The position numbers and the translations under genes were made by a program. The notes under the pieces are model-generated. The model was not told the origin of the DNA. It was given only the letters and a program-made list of their open reading frames with translations, and searched no databases. From assembly GCF_002811475.1 (NCBI RefSeq), contig NZ_NPDL01000004.1:428749-492748 (forward strand): a DNA stretch of 64,000 nucleotides, given 5' to 3'. This stretch comes from Leptospira hartskeerlii (lineage in GTDB: Bacteria; Spirochaetota; Leptospiria; Leptospirales; Leptospiraceae). This document shows positions 45,386 to 55,422 of the stretch, one piece after another; within the stretch, counting starts at the first letter, position 1; each line of letters begins with the position of its first letter.

Positions 45386-45909
45386 GTTTTCTTTTTCAGA
45401 AATTTTTCTATCTTAGGACGGATCACGTAATGACAGTAAGGCTGTTCCGGATTTAGTCTGAAATAGTTTTGGTGATAATTCTCCGCCGGGAAAAATTTCT
45501 CCAAGGCAACTATCTCTGTTACGATCGGCGAAGCAAATTTAGGTCCAGCTTCCGTTCTAGAAGCTTCTGCGATCTCTTTCTGAGTTTGGTTTTCGTATAA
45601 GATGATACTTCTATACTGAGGCCCTTCATCATTGCCTTGTTTGTTCCTGGTAGTTGGGTCGTGTGCTTCCCAAAAAATTTCTAAAATGTTTTTGTAGGAG
45701 ATCTTACTAGGATCAAATCCAACTCTGATTACTTCTGCATGACCTGTGAGCCCGGTGCAAATTGATCTATAATTTGGTGCAGGATCATGCCCTCCTGCAT
45801 AACCGGAGACAATGGATTCTACACCATCTACCAATTGGTAGATGGCTTCAACACACCAAAAGCATCCTCCACCTAAAATTGCATATTCCAGATCTTTCTG
45901 TTCTGACAT
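45379..45909 (-). CDS. msrA: Peptide methionine-S-sulfoxide reductase
   Basis: The 176-residue enzyme has the MsrA active site GGGCFWCVEAIY with catalytic Cys16, plus SGYAGG, YRSICTGLTGHAEVI, FFPAENYHQNYF and C-terminal YCHYVIRPK. The second Cys in FWC is common in some lineages and may aid turnover. AAGGAGG precedes the start. It repairs oxidised methionine. The 3' end overlaps the kinase gene by seven bases. Confidence 0.96.
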   Translation of the reverse strand: MSEQKDLEYAILGGGCFWCVEAIYQLVDGVESIVSGYAGGHDPAPNYRSICTGLTGHAEVIRVGFDPSKISYKNILEIFWEAHDPTTRNKQGNDEGPQYRSIILYENQTQKEIAEASRTEAGPKFASPIVTEIVALEKFFPAENYHQNYFRLNPEQPYCHYVIRPKIEKFLKKKTH

Positions 45910-46028
45910 TCCATCCTCCTTTCTTATTAGATTTGATTCCGGTAGGAAAGTCCGAGCACGGAAACATTTTTCCGAATTTATCGCTAAAAAACGTAAGCGC
46001 CAAGCCCGTATCAGGACCGGGGACGAGT

Positions 46029-46466
46029 ATGAAGTTCAAACTAATATTAAACCCCAAACCTATCAAAAGTAAATCTTGGAAAGTAAAGTCTCCCAGAGAA
46101 TCCTTGCCGGTCTGCACTTTGATCCTTCCGGACAAATTGTATAAAAATTATCTGAAAAACTGGAACGGGTCCAGGCCGGGAGCCACATGTCTGAAAGATT
46201 TATTAGAACTTTACGGGCCGGATCTACATTTCCATGAGAAATTGAACCCGGACTCCGCATTGATGATGTATCAAAAAAAAGAAGGAGGCAGGCAGAAGAA
46301 CTGGAGTCGCCTAAATTTTAGACCGGATTTGGAAGATTGGAACCTTTTAGGGAACTATGCGCGAAAACACGGAGTTTCCAAGTGTTACTTATTTACGTTT
46401 TTGTTAAGTAGATACTTTTCGGACATTCCTTCTCCGGAGATTTCTAAAAAGAAGAAGGTAGCCTGA
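46029..46466 (+). CDS. DUF1564 family protein (Leptospira-type)
   Basis: I begin at the ATG at 46029, since the reading upstream runs antisense through the start of msrA. The 145-residue product is basic and has LILPDKLYKNYLKNW, YQKKEGGRQKNWSRLNFRPDLEDW (in parts), and the terminal GVSKCYLFTFLLSRYF. The N-F-R-P-x3-D-W-x2-L-G then S-x-C-x-L-F-T-x-L-L order is that of DUF1564, a family multiplied in Leptospira with unknown function. The tail KKKKVA is Lys-rich. Confidence 0.75.
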   Translation: MKFKLILNPKPIKSKSWKVKSPRESLPVCTLILPDKLYKNYLKNWNGSRPGATCLKDLLELYGPDLHFHEKLNPDSALMMYQKKEGGRQKNWSRLNFRPDLEDWNLLGNYARKHGVSKCYLFTFLLSRYFSDIPSPEISKKKKVA

Positions 46467-46480
46467 TCGGAAAATTACTC

Positions 46481-46900
46481 TTAACTACGGGTCGGATATG
46501 CTGTTTGTCCTGAACTTAATTTTGCGATCTCATCTTCTATAGAAACTAGTCTTTGGATTGTTGTATTTAGAAGGATCGAAAAAAATTTAGGATTTGTTTG
46601 TCCGATCCTATAGAACATTTCCTGATCCAAGATACCTATCTTTGCTTTTTCAGTGATCACTCTGGCAGTCGCCGCTCTAGGGACATTATTGATCAGTGCG
46701 ATCTCTCCGAAAAAGGATCCTGGTTCTAAATTTCGGATCACTCTCTCTTCTCCATCATATGACTTTCTGATTTCCAATGCCCCTGTGAATACGAAGTACA
46801 TCATTCCGTTGGAAGGATCTTTTTCTTTAAAAACTTCTTCTCCGGTTAGATAGGTCTTAACTGATACGTTATTGATGAATTCTAAAATATTAATTCCCAT
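46481..46900 (-). CDS. Cyclic-nucleotide-binding-domain protein (stand-alone)
   Basis: The 139-residue protein is a single cNMP-binding beta-roll with LEPGSFFGEIALINNVPRAATARV, matching the phosphate-binding cassette F-G-E-x-A-L-x(5,6)-R-A/T-A. There is no DNA-binding or catalytic domain. It starts one base after the stop of the related gene next to it, suggesting duplication. Confidence 0.85.
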   Translation of the reverse strand: MGINILEFINNVSVKTYLTGEEVFKEKDPSNGMMYFVFTGALEIRKSYDGEERVIRNLEPGSFFGEIALINNVPRAATARVITEKAKIGILDQEMFYRIGQTNPKFFSILLNTTIQRLVSIEDEIAKLSSGQTAYPTRS

Positions 46901-46901
46901 C

Positions 46902-47432
46902 TTATGATTCCTTATTTACTGCTGTTTCCGTGGGAGCTTCTTCTTGAGTAGTCTCGGAGTTTGTGGCTTCCAAAGTTTCCGTTTCGCTCTCTGCTATAGG
47001 TCCTTCGGTCGTTCTGGAACCTTCTTCTCTTTTATGGATCTCTGTATAAAGAGTTTCCAGTTTCATTTCTGCTCGATTCAGTTTTTCGAAAGTGTTTTTG
47101 AGAAGTAAAAGAAGGAATTGAGGACTTGTTTTTTCGAGTTTTTCGAAAACACCCTTATTCAGAACTCCGACCTTTGCAGAAGGAGAAAGCACTTGGACCG
47201 ACATTGCTCTGGATCTTCCGGAAATTAAAGCAAGCTCTCCGAAAAATTCTCCGGGAAAAATTTCTTTGATGGACCTGTCTCCAGCTTCCGGGCGATTCTT
47301 ACTGACTTTTAAATGTCCTTGGAAGAGGAAATACATGTTTCCGTCGGACTCTTCCCCTTCTTTGAATATGAAGGAATCTTTGGGATAAACTCGGGTAAAA
47401 ACACTATGAACGAAGTCCAGAATGGTCGGCAT
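46902..47432 (-). CDS. Cyclic-nucleotide-binding-domain protein with disordered tail
   Basis: The 176-residue protein has a cNMP-binding domain to about residue 130 (IFPGEFFGELALISGRSRAMSVQVL) and then a Glu/Thr/Ser-rich, probably disordered tail. It lacks an effector domain. It lies immediately before its paralogue, and both could respond to cAMP or cGMP or have lost ligand binding. Confidence 0.85.
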   Translation of the reverse strand: MPTILDFVHSVFTRVYPKDSFIFKEGEESDGNMYFLFQGHLKVSKNRPEAGDRSIKEIFPGEFFGELALISGRSRAMSVQVLSPSAKVGVLNKGVFEKLEKTSPQFLLLLLKNTFEKLNRAEMKLETLYTEIHKREEGSRTTEGPIAESETETLEATNSETTQEEAPTETAVNKES

Positions 47433-47521
47433 TTCATTTAAGACGGGAAAAAACCTTTAGATCCAGAACGGATCCGAATTTTTTCAAAAATCGTTTTGAA
47501 TGAGCCGTTCTTCGACAGGTT

Positions 47522-48046
47522 TCAGTCGAATCCGTCTAAACTGGCCATTGTTAGAAAAGAGAGCATAAAACTTATATAAACTATAATTTGAAATATTGCC
47601 GTAAAGATTAGATAAACGGATCTGAATTTTAAACCAATCGTTTTAGTCAGAAAATTTTCCCAGGTCGCTACTAAGACGATAGGAACGGCCATTAGAAGCT
47701 CAGGAATACTGATCTCCGTCTTAAACAAGCTTCCTAGTTTGGAGCCGATTAGAAATAACGCGAGGCTGACAATGCTGAAAAACAAAGCCTTAAGACTTCC
47801 TAAACCTTCTTGGGTCACTGAGAATTTTTCCAAAAATAGATTCCGAAAAGAAGCAATTCCTGCATTATATAAAATTAATACGGTAACTACCAACCAGATC
47901 AATCCTATGATTTCAGTATTTGTAGCAGAGGCTTGGCTTCTCTCAGTAGGAGAAGAATAAGTCATCACAAAAATGAATATCGATATGGCGGAGATTATGG
48001 ATAGGATGAATAGAATTAGAACAGGATTTAAAATTTTAGCCTTCAA
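47522..48046 (-). CDS. Four-helix membrane protein, possibly Yip1-like
   Basis: The 174-residue protein has about five hydrophobic segments (PVLILFILSIISAISIFIFVM, LIWLVVTVLILYNAG, ALFFSIVSLALFLIG and others). It resembles Yip1-type bacterial membrane proteins in size and pattern, without a decisive motif. A hairpin-prone 5' region precedes it. Confidence 0.6.
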   Translation of the reverse strand: MKAKILNPVLILFILSIISAISIFIFVMTYSSPTERSQASATNTEIIGLIWLVVTVLILYNAGIASFRNLFLEKFSVTQEGLGSLKALFFSIVSLALFLIGSKLGSLFKTEISIPELLMAVPIVLVATWENFLTKTIGLKFRSVYLIFTAIFQIIVYISFMLSFLTMASLDGFD

Positions 48047-48120
48047 GTGCGCCTTCCGATTTCGGAAAGGATCAAACCTTCTATATTTTCAGGCAAGGAA
48101 AAGATAATATTAAGGAGAAA

Positions 48121-48145
48121 GACCGCCTATTTTCAGTAAGGCGGC
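48121..48145. other. Hairpin in the intergenic gap
   Basis: CCGCCT at 48123-48128 and AGGCGG at 48139-48144 can pair. It lies between the terminator of the USP-type gene and the Yip1-like gene. Its role is unclear. Confidence 0.45.
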
Positions 48146-48184
48146 AAATGCAAATAACGCGACCAAGAAGTTGGGCTCATAGTC

Positions 48185-48215
48185 AAAAAACTTATACGCT
48201 ATGTATAAGTTTTTT
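48185..48215. terminator. Strong bidirectional terminator after the USP-type gene
   Basis: AAAAAACTTATAC pairs perfectly with GTATAAGTTTTTT over a five-base loop. It lies 19 bases past the USP-type gene stop, making that gene a separate transcript. Confidence 0.9.
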
Positions 48216-48233
48216 AGAACTTAGATCCGATTT

Positions 48234-48941
48234 TCAATTCCCTTTTCTTAAAATTAAAAAGGAGAGTCCTTTCCTATCCAGTAAAACCGAGTGAAAGGAC
48301 TTGTAAGTATTGTAGTCCAAAATTGCCAGGTTCTTGGTTTGATCTGCAGCAGCATTCAAAGAGAATGGAATCCATGGTTTGAACTGATTTGTTTGAGTTA
48401 GTCCAAACTCCGACTGATTGACTCCCGAAAGAACAGGGATCGGCTTTTCTATAAAAGTAGAAAGACTAGCGGAGAACGGGAAAAGGGGAGCAGAATCCAA
48501 ACCTGGAGAATAGATAATCGGTTCGATTGGAGCAACCAATCCGTTATCCGCGAGAACTGCGATATCAAGTTCGGACAAATTCCTAAGCACATCTCCCACT
48601 TTTCCTCCGAGTAGATTTTCGGAAAATAAGGAACGCGCAGCGCCTAATAGAAGTAAGTCGATCTCTTTACTTTTTGCGATCTCTACTATCCCTGGAACAA
48701 TCCAGTCCGAAGGAAATCCAACAGTTTCAAAACTGAATTCCGAACCGGCAGCTTCCTCTCTAACTGCTTGGAAAATTTCATCTTCTTCTAATATAGGGAA
48801 TCCTTCCGATTTGGATTCCACTGAAACGACGTGTAACGCTACTATGGAAAGATTCTCTTTGGATTTAGAGAATAGGGCCCTTGCTAGCCCGAAAAGTTTT
48901 GCCCCCATCTTAGGGTTGGCAAACGAAATTAGGACTTTCAT
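48234..48941 (-). CDS. Stand-alone universal-stress (USP)-type protein resembling the tail of CPA cation/proton antiporters
   Basis: The 235-residue protein has no membrane helix. Residues ~1-130 follow a USP fold: MKVLISFANPKMGAKLFGLA, then LLLLGAARSLFSENLLGGKVGDVLRN, and DIAVLADNG (in parts). This is how the cytosolic C-terminal regions of some Na+/K+-H+ antiporters read; the ATP-binding G-x2-G-x9-G-S/T is not kept (GAAR and GGKVG). The second half (~135-235) may be a degenerate second USP. A strong TAGGAGG lies six bases before the ATG. It is under a c-di-AMP riboswitch and is followed by a terminator, so it is monocistronic. Regulation of a K+ or H+ transporter is inferred. Confidence 0.75.
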   Translation of the reverse strand: MKVLISFANPKMGAKLFGLARALFSKSKENLSIVALHVVSVESKSEGFPILEEDEIFQAVREEAAGSEFSFETVGFPSDWIVPGIVEIAKSKEIDLLLLGAARSLFSENLLGGKVGDVLRNLSELDIAVLADNGLVAPIEPIIYSPGLDSAPLFPFSASLSTFIEKPIPVLSGVNQSEFGLTQTNQFKPWIPFSLNAAADQTKNLAILDYNTYKSFHSVLLDRKGLSFLILRKGN

Positions 48942-48987
48942 TTTCGCCTCCTAGGTTATAATTTCCCCGGAACTATTTCGTTGGATG

Positions 48988-49017
48988 AAAAAATCCCGAA
49001 GTCAGAATGAGCCGGGA
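48988..49017 (-). terminator. Intrinsic terminator of the riboswitch expression platform
   Basis: On the minus strand TCCCGG and CGGGA form a stem followed by six T, about 45 bases before the USP-type start codon and just after the aptamer. Its position suits control of transcription by the riboswitch. Confidence 0.75.
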
Positions 49018-49029
49018 AGATTGGGAGGA

Positions 49030-49160
49030 ACTCCTGTCTTCTCTCCATGCTTACGAAGTTAGCTGACGGGCTAGGAAAGAGAGATTTCCCCCGTGAGAAC
49101 GGTTAGCCCCAAAATTTGGGTCCTCCGCTCCGACTTCTGTCGGATTAAGCAGACTCTAAG
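49030..49160 (-). promoter_or_regulatory. c-di-AMP riboswitch (ydaO/yuaA class)
   Basis: Read on the minus strand, the RNA follows the class's conserved blocks in order: GCTTAATCCG, CGGAGCGGAGGACCCAA, TTGGGGCTAA, TTTCCTAGCCCGTCAGCTAA, CTTCGTAAGC, then GGAGAGAAGA. CCGACAGAAGTCGG forms a helix near the 5' end. Spacing and order match the ydaO consensus well. In known cases c-di-AMP binding turns expression off through a downstream terminator, and one follows here. It leads the USP-type gene. Confidence 0.93.
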
Positions 49161-49163
49161 CGA

Positions 49164-49191
49164 AGTGTAGCTAGAAAAACGAATTTGTCAA
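49164..49191 (-). promoter_or_regulatory. Promoter of the riboswitch transcript
   Basis: On the minus strand TTGACA (49191-49186) is followed by 16 bases and TACACT (49169-49164). The predicted start falls just before the first conserved riboswitch bases, which fits well. Confidence 0.8.
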
Positions 49192-49255
49192 GTAGTAGAT
49201 TGAAGTGTTTATTGACCGACTTCAATACAAGAAAAACAAACAGGCTCAGGTTTAC

Positions 49256-49948
49256 TCAAGCCGGTTTTCTTTTTCGGAACAACCAAGTGGTCGGGACCAA
49301 ATACATCAGGATCAATATCACAAATCCTGCGATACTCAACCATACGTTTATGAATGCGAGAAGAGTTACAAAAGAGTAAATATACGGACCTTTTATAAAA
49401 TGTTTAGAGATCATTTCTATCTCTGCAAGATCCGCTTCCGGATTTCTGAGATATTCTTTTTTAACTCCGTATCTCCAGACTAAATTGAAAGGAATTCCTC
49501 CCAAGGCAACCCAACCACCATAGATCAAAGCAGCAATTTTTGAATTCTCATTGCCCAAAAGAATATATTCTCCCAACATTTCGGAGCAAAAAGGGATAAT
49601 GATTATATTCAATAAAAGTAAATTGTTCAGTATGGTTAAGTTGTGATCCACATACTTTACATATCTGAAAATCGTATGGTGATTAGTCCAAACAACCGTG
49701 ATGATCATAAAGCTGATCAAAAAACTTAAATAAGCGGGCCAAGCTTCTCCCAAGGCAACTAGTAGATTTTTGGAACCGATCTGTTCGGGAGTAGGGATCT
49801 TTATTTCAAGCGCCATTAGAGTTAATGCGATCGAAAAGATCGCATCGCTATAAGCAACAGTCCGCCCTGATTCGGTCAAAACGGGAGTAGGTTGTGAAGT
49901 TGCAATGGTCTTGACTTGCTTTTTCGATTTAGTTTTTTTAGCAGCCAT
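49256..49948 (-). CDS. TMEM175-type potassium channel (DUF1211)
   Basis: The 230-residue protein has six membrane helices and the TMEM175 signature YSDAIFSIALTLMALEI in helix 1 (cf. FSDAVFAIAxTL), plus WTNHHTIF. Bacterial members are K+-selective channels without a classic selectivity filter. A basic, Lys-rich N-terminus (~20 residues) precedes helix 1. It is upstream of the c-di-AMP riboswitch on the same strand and 37 bases after ppnP. K+ selectivity is expected from the family. Confidence 0.88.
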   Translation of the reverse strand: MAAKKTKSKKQVKTIATSQPTPVLTESGRTVAYSDAIFSIALTLMALEIKIPTPEQIGSKNLLVALGEAWPAYLSFLISFMIITVVWTNHHTIFRYVKYVDHNLTILNNLLLLNIIIIPFCSEMLGEYILLGNENSKIAALIYGGWVALGGIPFNLVWRYGVKKEYLRNPEADLAEIEMISKHFIKGPYIYSFVTLLAFINVWLSIAGFVILILMYLVPTTWLFRKRKPA

Positions 49949-49958
49949 CTTTCCCTAA

Positions 49959-49978
49959 AAGTCGGATTACCCCGACTT
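49959..49978. other. Hairpin between ppnP and the TMEM175 gene
   Basis: AAGTCGG and CCGACTT can pair over a six-base loop. On the minus strand it is followed by TTTTAGG, at most a weak terminator or attenuator. Confidence 0.45.
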
Positions 49979-49985
49979 CTATAGA

Positions 49986-50300
49986 TTATTTAATATAGGA
50001 ACAGCAATAGTCGCTTAACTTTTTAACATTCAGTTTGAATTTGGAATTTGCAGGAACTTCAAAAGATTGTCCTCCTTTGATTTCCTTCCATTCAGGATTT
50101 CCAGGCAATTGGACCGAAAGATCTCCATCTAGAATTTCCATAATTTCTTTATCGTCGGTTCCGAACTCGTACTCACCAGGCATTAGGATGCCGAGTGTCT
50201 TTTTTTCTCCATTAGAGAATAATACAGTTCTACTAGTGACTTTGCCGTCAAAGTATACGTTTGCTTTTTTGATTACTGTTACGTTCTCGAATTGTTGCAT
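49986..50300 (-). CDS. ppnP: Pyrimidine/purine nucleoside phosphorylase (PpnP/DUF1255)
   Basis: The 104-residue protein matches PpnP (formerly YaiE) along its length: [30 protein letters not shown] (in parts), then [15 protein letters not shown] and [15 protein letters not shown]. It is a small cupin that splits nucleosides with phosphate. It is the gene before the TMEM175 channel gene. Confidence 0.93.
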   Translation of the reverse strand: MQQFENVTVIKKANVYFDGKVTSRTVLFSNGEKKTLGILMPGEYEFGTDDKEIMEILDGDLSVQLPGNPEWKEIKGGQSFEVPANSKFKLNVKKLSDYCCSYIK

Positions 50301-50583
50301 TATAGAATTAAGCTCCGAAACTAAAATTTAGAGCGAATCATAGAACGATACCAAATAATTTCTTAAAGGAGAGGCCGTTGCCTTCGAAAACCAAGTCTCG
50401 TCCAGTTGACCTTCTTCTTTCGATTTAAAAGCAGGAAAGTAGAAGTTCCTATGTTTGGAAACTCAATCTGCATCCCATAAGGGACAAATTTTTAAACATT
50501 TTTTCTGTCAACCGGCCTCAGGGACTGCTTAAAATCCAAAATTCTTGACTTTTTTAGAATCTTTCGGAAACTTGAGAGATACT
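50301..50583. other. Intergenic region upstream of hrcA
   Basis: This ~280-base stretch between the divergent ppnP and hrcA genes holds no convincing ORF. A TTGACT at 50545-50550 might be part of the hrcA promoter, but no -10 box at good distance is clear. Beyond the CIRCE element after it, I see nothing else. Confidence 0.5.
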
Positions 50584-50610
50584 TTGGCACTCTAACATGC
50601 AGAGTGCCAA
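50584..50610. promoter_or_regulatory. CIRCE operator of the hrcA-grpE-dnaK-dnaJ operon
   Basis: TTGGCACTC and GAGTGCCAA form a perfect inverted repeat separated by nine bases, the CIRCE form bound by HrcA (consensus TTAGCACTC-N9-GAGTGCTAA, with a matching A-to-G and T-to-C pair change). It ends 11 bases before the hrcA ATG. Confidence 0.96.
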
Positions 50611-50621
50611 TAAGAATAGCT

Positions 50622-51650
50622 ATGGAACTATCCCAAAGACATAGGATGATCCTGAAGGCCACGGTGGACGAGTTTATCCAAGAGAACCGTCCGGTTGGCT
50701 CTAAAACCTTATTCGACAAACATGATATTGGTTTGTCTCCGGCTTCTATCCGTACCGTTCTTAAGGAACTGGAAGAGATGGGATATCTGGCTTCTAGGCA
50801 TACTTCTGGAGGAAGGATTCCTACAGAGATAGGCTATCGATTCTATGTGGATTCGTTGGTGGTTCTTTATGAGCTAACCATTAAGGAAAAACAAAGGATC
50901 CAGGAAGAATACCTGAAGATGCAGTTCAAGTTGGATCAGATCTTGAAGGCAACTGCAAGTGTTCTCGCTAGTCTCTCTAATTCTGCGGGGGTTGTTTTAG
51001 GACCGGCCAAAAGTTTGGACACTCTCAAACATGTGGAATTGATCCATGTTCATGGAGACGAGGTCTTGATGATCATGGTAATGCGCTCCGGAGCTGTCTT
51101 AAACCGGAATGTATTCTTGGATCGAAATTATAGCCAAGAAGAGTTATATCAGATCTCAAAGTATCTGAATGATAACGCAAAGGGTTATGATATGTTCGAG
51201 ATACAGGAGAAGGTGATACCTTCTCTATTATTGAGAAAGGATGGACCATTAGATTTTTATAAAGTGTCTGGAGTGATCTCCGCTGCAATGACGCCGGATA
51301 ATTCCGAAGTGTCTTTATATATCGATGGTCTCAAGAATTTATACGGAAGATTTAAGGATGAAGAGGAAAAACTCAACCAGGTTCTCTCCCTGCTGGATGA
51401 TAAAAGATTCCTCACTGGAATGTTCGGAGATTATTCCGAACATGATGGAGTGTATACCGTCATAGGAAAGGACGGAGACGGAAGAATGGGTGGTGTGAGT
51501 ATCATCACTTCCGGATATAGGATGGGAGAAAAAAGGATAGGCGCTATGGGAATCATAGGTCCCCAGAGGATGGATTATCATAGAGCGCTTCCACTTGTGG
51601 ATTTTACTTCGAAACTAGTTTCGGAGATGATCACGCGTATTAGTAAGTAG
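50622..51650 (+). CDS. hrcA: Heat-inducible transcription repressor HrcA
   Basis: The 342-residue protein opens with the winged-helix domain (MELSQRHRMILKATVDEFIQENRPVGSKTL in parts), then SPASIRTVLKELEEMGYL and HTSGGRIPTEIGYRFYVD, and later VVLGPAKS, IGAMGIIGPQRMDYHRALPLVD. I set the start at 50622; a GTG at 50604 lies inside CIRCE. HrcA binds CIRCE and needs GroEL for folding in other bacteria. It is the first gene of its operon and thus represses itself. Confidence 0.96.
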   Translation: MELSQRHRMILKATVDEFIQENRPVGSKTLFDKHDIGLSPASIRTVLKELEEMGYLASRHTSGGRIPTEIGYRFYVDSLVVLYELTIKEKQRIQEEYLKMQFKLDQILKATASVLASLSNSAGVVLGPAKSLDTLKHVELIHVHGDEVLMIMVMRSGAVLNRNVFLDRNYSQEELYQISKYLNDNAKGYDMFEIQEKVIPSLLLRKDGPLDFYKVSGVISAAMTPDNSEVSLYIDGLKNLYGRFKDEEEKLNQVLSLLDDKRFLTGMFGDYSEHDGVYTVIGKDGDGRMGGVSIITSGYRMGEKRIGAMGIIGPQRMDYHRALPLVDFTSKLVSEMITRISK

Positions 51651-51659
51651 TAACGAACC

Positions 51660-52235
51660 ATGCAAGGAAATGATAGAGAGATGAGTCAAGAAGAAGCGGT
51701 CGCGGCACCTACCGGAGAAAATTCGGATGATTCCCAAAAACCGGAAAGCGTAGAGGAAACTTTACGTAAGGAATTAGAGGCTGCAAAAAAAGAGATCGAA
51801 TCCTTAAAAGATTCTTGGACCAGGGAAAGAGCCGAGTTCCAGAATTATAAGAGAAGGTCAGCACAAGAATTTTCTCATATTAAGAGGGAAGCTGTAAAAT
51901 CTCTGGTAACGGAATTTTTGAACCCTATCGATAATTTGGATCGTGTAGGTTCCGGCGTAACTGTAACGGAAGAATTAAAACCTTTCGTGGACGGAGTAAC
52001 AATGATCTTAAAGGAATTTTATTCCGTATTGGAGAAGTCGAATGTGTTCAGACAATATCCTCAAGGAGAAACTTTTGATCCGACTTTAATGGAAGCATTG
52101 TCTTCCGAAGAAGGGGATCAATACAAGGAAGAAACTGTGATCGAAGTCTATCAGGCAGGATTCTATATTAAGGAAAATGAAGATAAGTTTTCCTTAAGAC
52201 CTGCAAGGGTAAGGATCGGAAAGCCCAAAGCTTAA
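51660..52235 (+). CDS. grpE: Nucleotide exchange factor GrpE
   Basis: The ~191-residue protein has an acidic N-terminus, a long coiled coil (EETLRKELEAAKKEIESLKD, RERAEFQNYKRRSAQE) and the C-terminal beta domain with DPTLMEAL and VIEVYQAGFYIKE. It promotes ADP release from DnaK. The start may be 51660 or the ATG seven codons later. It is nine bases after hrcA. Confidence 0.95.
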   Translation: MQGNDREMSQEEAVAAPTGENSDDSQKPESVEETLRKELEAAKKEIESLKDSWTRERAEFQNYKRRSAQEFSHIKREAVKSLVTEFLNPIDNLDRVGSGVTVTEELKPFVDGVTMILKEFYSVLEKSNVFRQYPQGETFDPTLMEALSSEEGDQYKEETVIEVYQAGFYIKENEDKFSLRPARVRIGKPKA

Positions 52236-52263
52236 TGCTTTGGGTCTTAGGCGCCTGGCGCCT
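52224..52263 (+). other. Two tandem hairpins between grpE and dnaK
   Basis: CCCAAAGC/GCTTTGGG (52224-52244, with the grpE stop in the loop) is followed by AGGCGCC-T-GGCGCCT (52249-52263). No T run follows, so they are not ordinary terminators; they may set RNA processing or stability of the dnaK part. Confidence 0.7.
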
Positions 52264-52331
52264 TGAATAAAACGAATTAAATCATGAATGACCGCCGAGG
52301 GAAGGCTCAGATGGCGGAAGGAGAAACCAAA

Positions 52332-54266
<1,935 letters not shown>

Positions 54267-54273
54267 CTAAGAC

Positions 54274-55401
54274 ATGAGTGACAAAAGTTACTACGATATC
54301 CTCGGAGTTTCCAAAACCGCGACTGACGAAGAGATCAAGTCCGCGTATCGGAAGTTAGCTATTAAATATCACCCTGATAAGAATCAGGGTGATAAAGCTG
54401 CGGAAGAGAAATTTAAGGAAGCTACCGAGGCCTACGAAGTTTTAAGAGACGCCAATAAACGTCGCATGTACGACCAGTACGGCAAGGCCGGGGTGGGTGC
54501 AGGCGCTCAAGGCGGATTCGGAGGAGGAGCATATACTGACTTCTCCGATATCTTCGGTGATTTCGGAGATATTTTCGGCGACTTCTTCGGAGGAGGAGCG
54601 GGAAGAGCTGGGGGCGGTGGAGCTCGCAGATCCGGTCCTCAACGCGGTTCAGATCTTCGTTATAATCTAGAAGTTTCCCTCGAAGACGCTGCTCTAGGCA
54701 GGGAATATAAAATCGAGATCCCAAGATTAGAAACCTGTGTGGATTGCGGAGGTTCCGGTGCAAACAAGGGAAGCACTCCAGCTACTTGTCCGGACTGCGG
54801 TGGTTCAGGACAGATCCGTAGATCTCAGGGATTTTTCTCCGTGGCAACTACGTGCGGCACTTGTCGTGGAAAAGGAACAATCATCTCTAATCCATGCAAG
54901 ACCTGTCATGGACAAGGCCTAGTAGAAAAGAGACGTACTATCAATATAAAGATCCCACCTGGTATCGAATCCGGCAGCAGACTAAAAGTTTCCGGAGAAG
55001 GAGAAGCGGGACCTAACGGTGGTCCTCATGGCGATCTATATGTGGTAACACATATTAAGAAACATGAATTATTCGAACGCCAAGCAAACGACTTGATCTT
55101 AAATAAAAAGATCAGCCTAACCCAAGCAATCTTAGGGGGAGATATAGAAGTCCCAACTATAGACGGCAAAAAGGTGAAGATGAAAATTCCGGAAGGAACA
55201 GAGTCAGGCCAAGTGTTCCGTTTAAAAGGTCATGGCATTCCGTATCTAGGCGGATATGGAAAAGGGGACCAACATGTGATCGTGCGCATCGAGATCCCTA
55301 AAAAACTGACTAGACGACAAAGAGAATTGATCGAAGAATTTGCCCGTGAGTCCGGAGAATCCATTTCCGGTTCCAAGGGTAAGATTTTTACGAATAAGTA
55401 A
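54274..55401 (+). CDS. dnaJ: Chaperone DnaJ (type I Hsp40)
   Basis: The 375-residue protein has the J domain with HPD in [11 protein letters not shown], a Gly/Phe region, four zinc-binding C-x2-C-x-G-x-G repeats ([32 protein letters not shown]), and a C-terminal substrate domain. It stimulates DnaK ATPase and starts seven bases after dnaK. Confidence 0.98.
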   Translation: MSDKSYYDILGVSKTATDEEIKSAYRKLAIKYHPDKNQGDKAAEEKFKEATEAYEVLRDANKRRMYDQYGKAGVGAGAQGGFGGGAYTDFSDIFGDFGDIFGDFFGGGAGRAGGGGARRSGPQRGSDLRYNLEVSLEDAALGREYKIEIPRLETCVDCGGSGANKGSTPATCPDCGGSGQIRRSQGFFSVATTCGTCRGKGTIISNPCKTCHGQGLVEKRRTINIKIPPGIESGSRLKVSGEGEAGPNGGPHGDLYVVTHIKKHELFERQANDLILNKKISLTQAILGGDIEVPTIDGKKVKMKIPEGTESGQVFRLKGHGIPYLGGYGKGDQHVIVRIEIPKKLTRRQRELIEEFARESGESISGSKGKIFTNK

Positions 55402-55422
55402 TATTCACAAAAAGGAATTTTC

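Noticed and set aside
45762..46028. Upstream extension of the DUF1564 gene
   Set aside because: It runs antisense through the 5' end of msrA; the family begins at the ATG at 46029.
49028..49040. GGAACTCCT in the riboswitch as a fourth palindromic element
   Set aside because: It lacks the TGT/ACA arms and is part of the conserved riboswitch 3' region.
50604..50621. GTG start of hrcA inside the CIRCE element
   Set aside because: The winged-helix domain begins at the ATG at 50622 and the operator overlaps the GTG.
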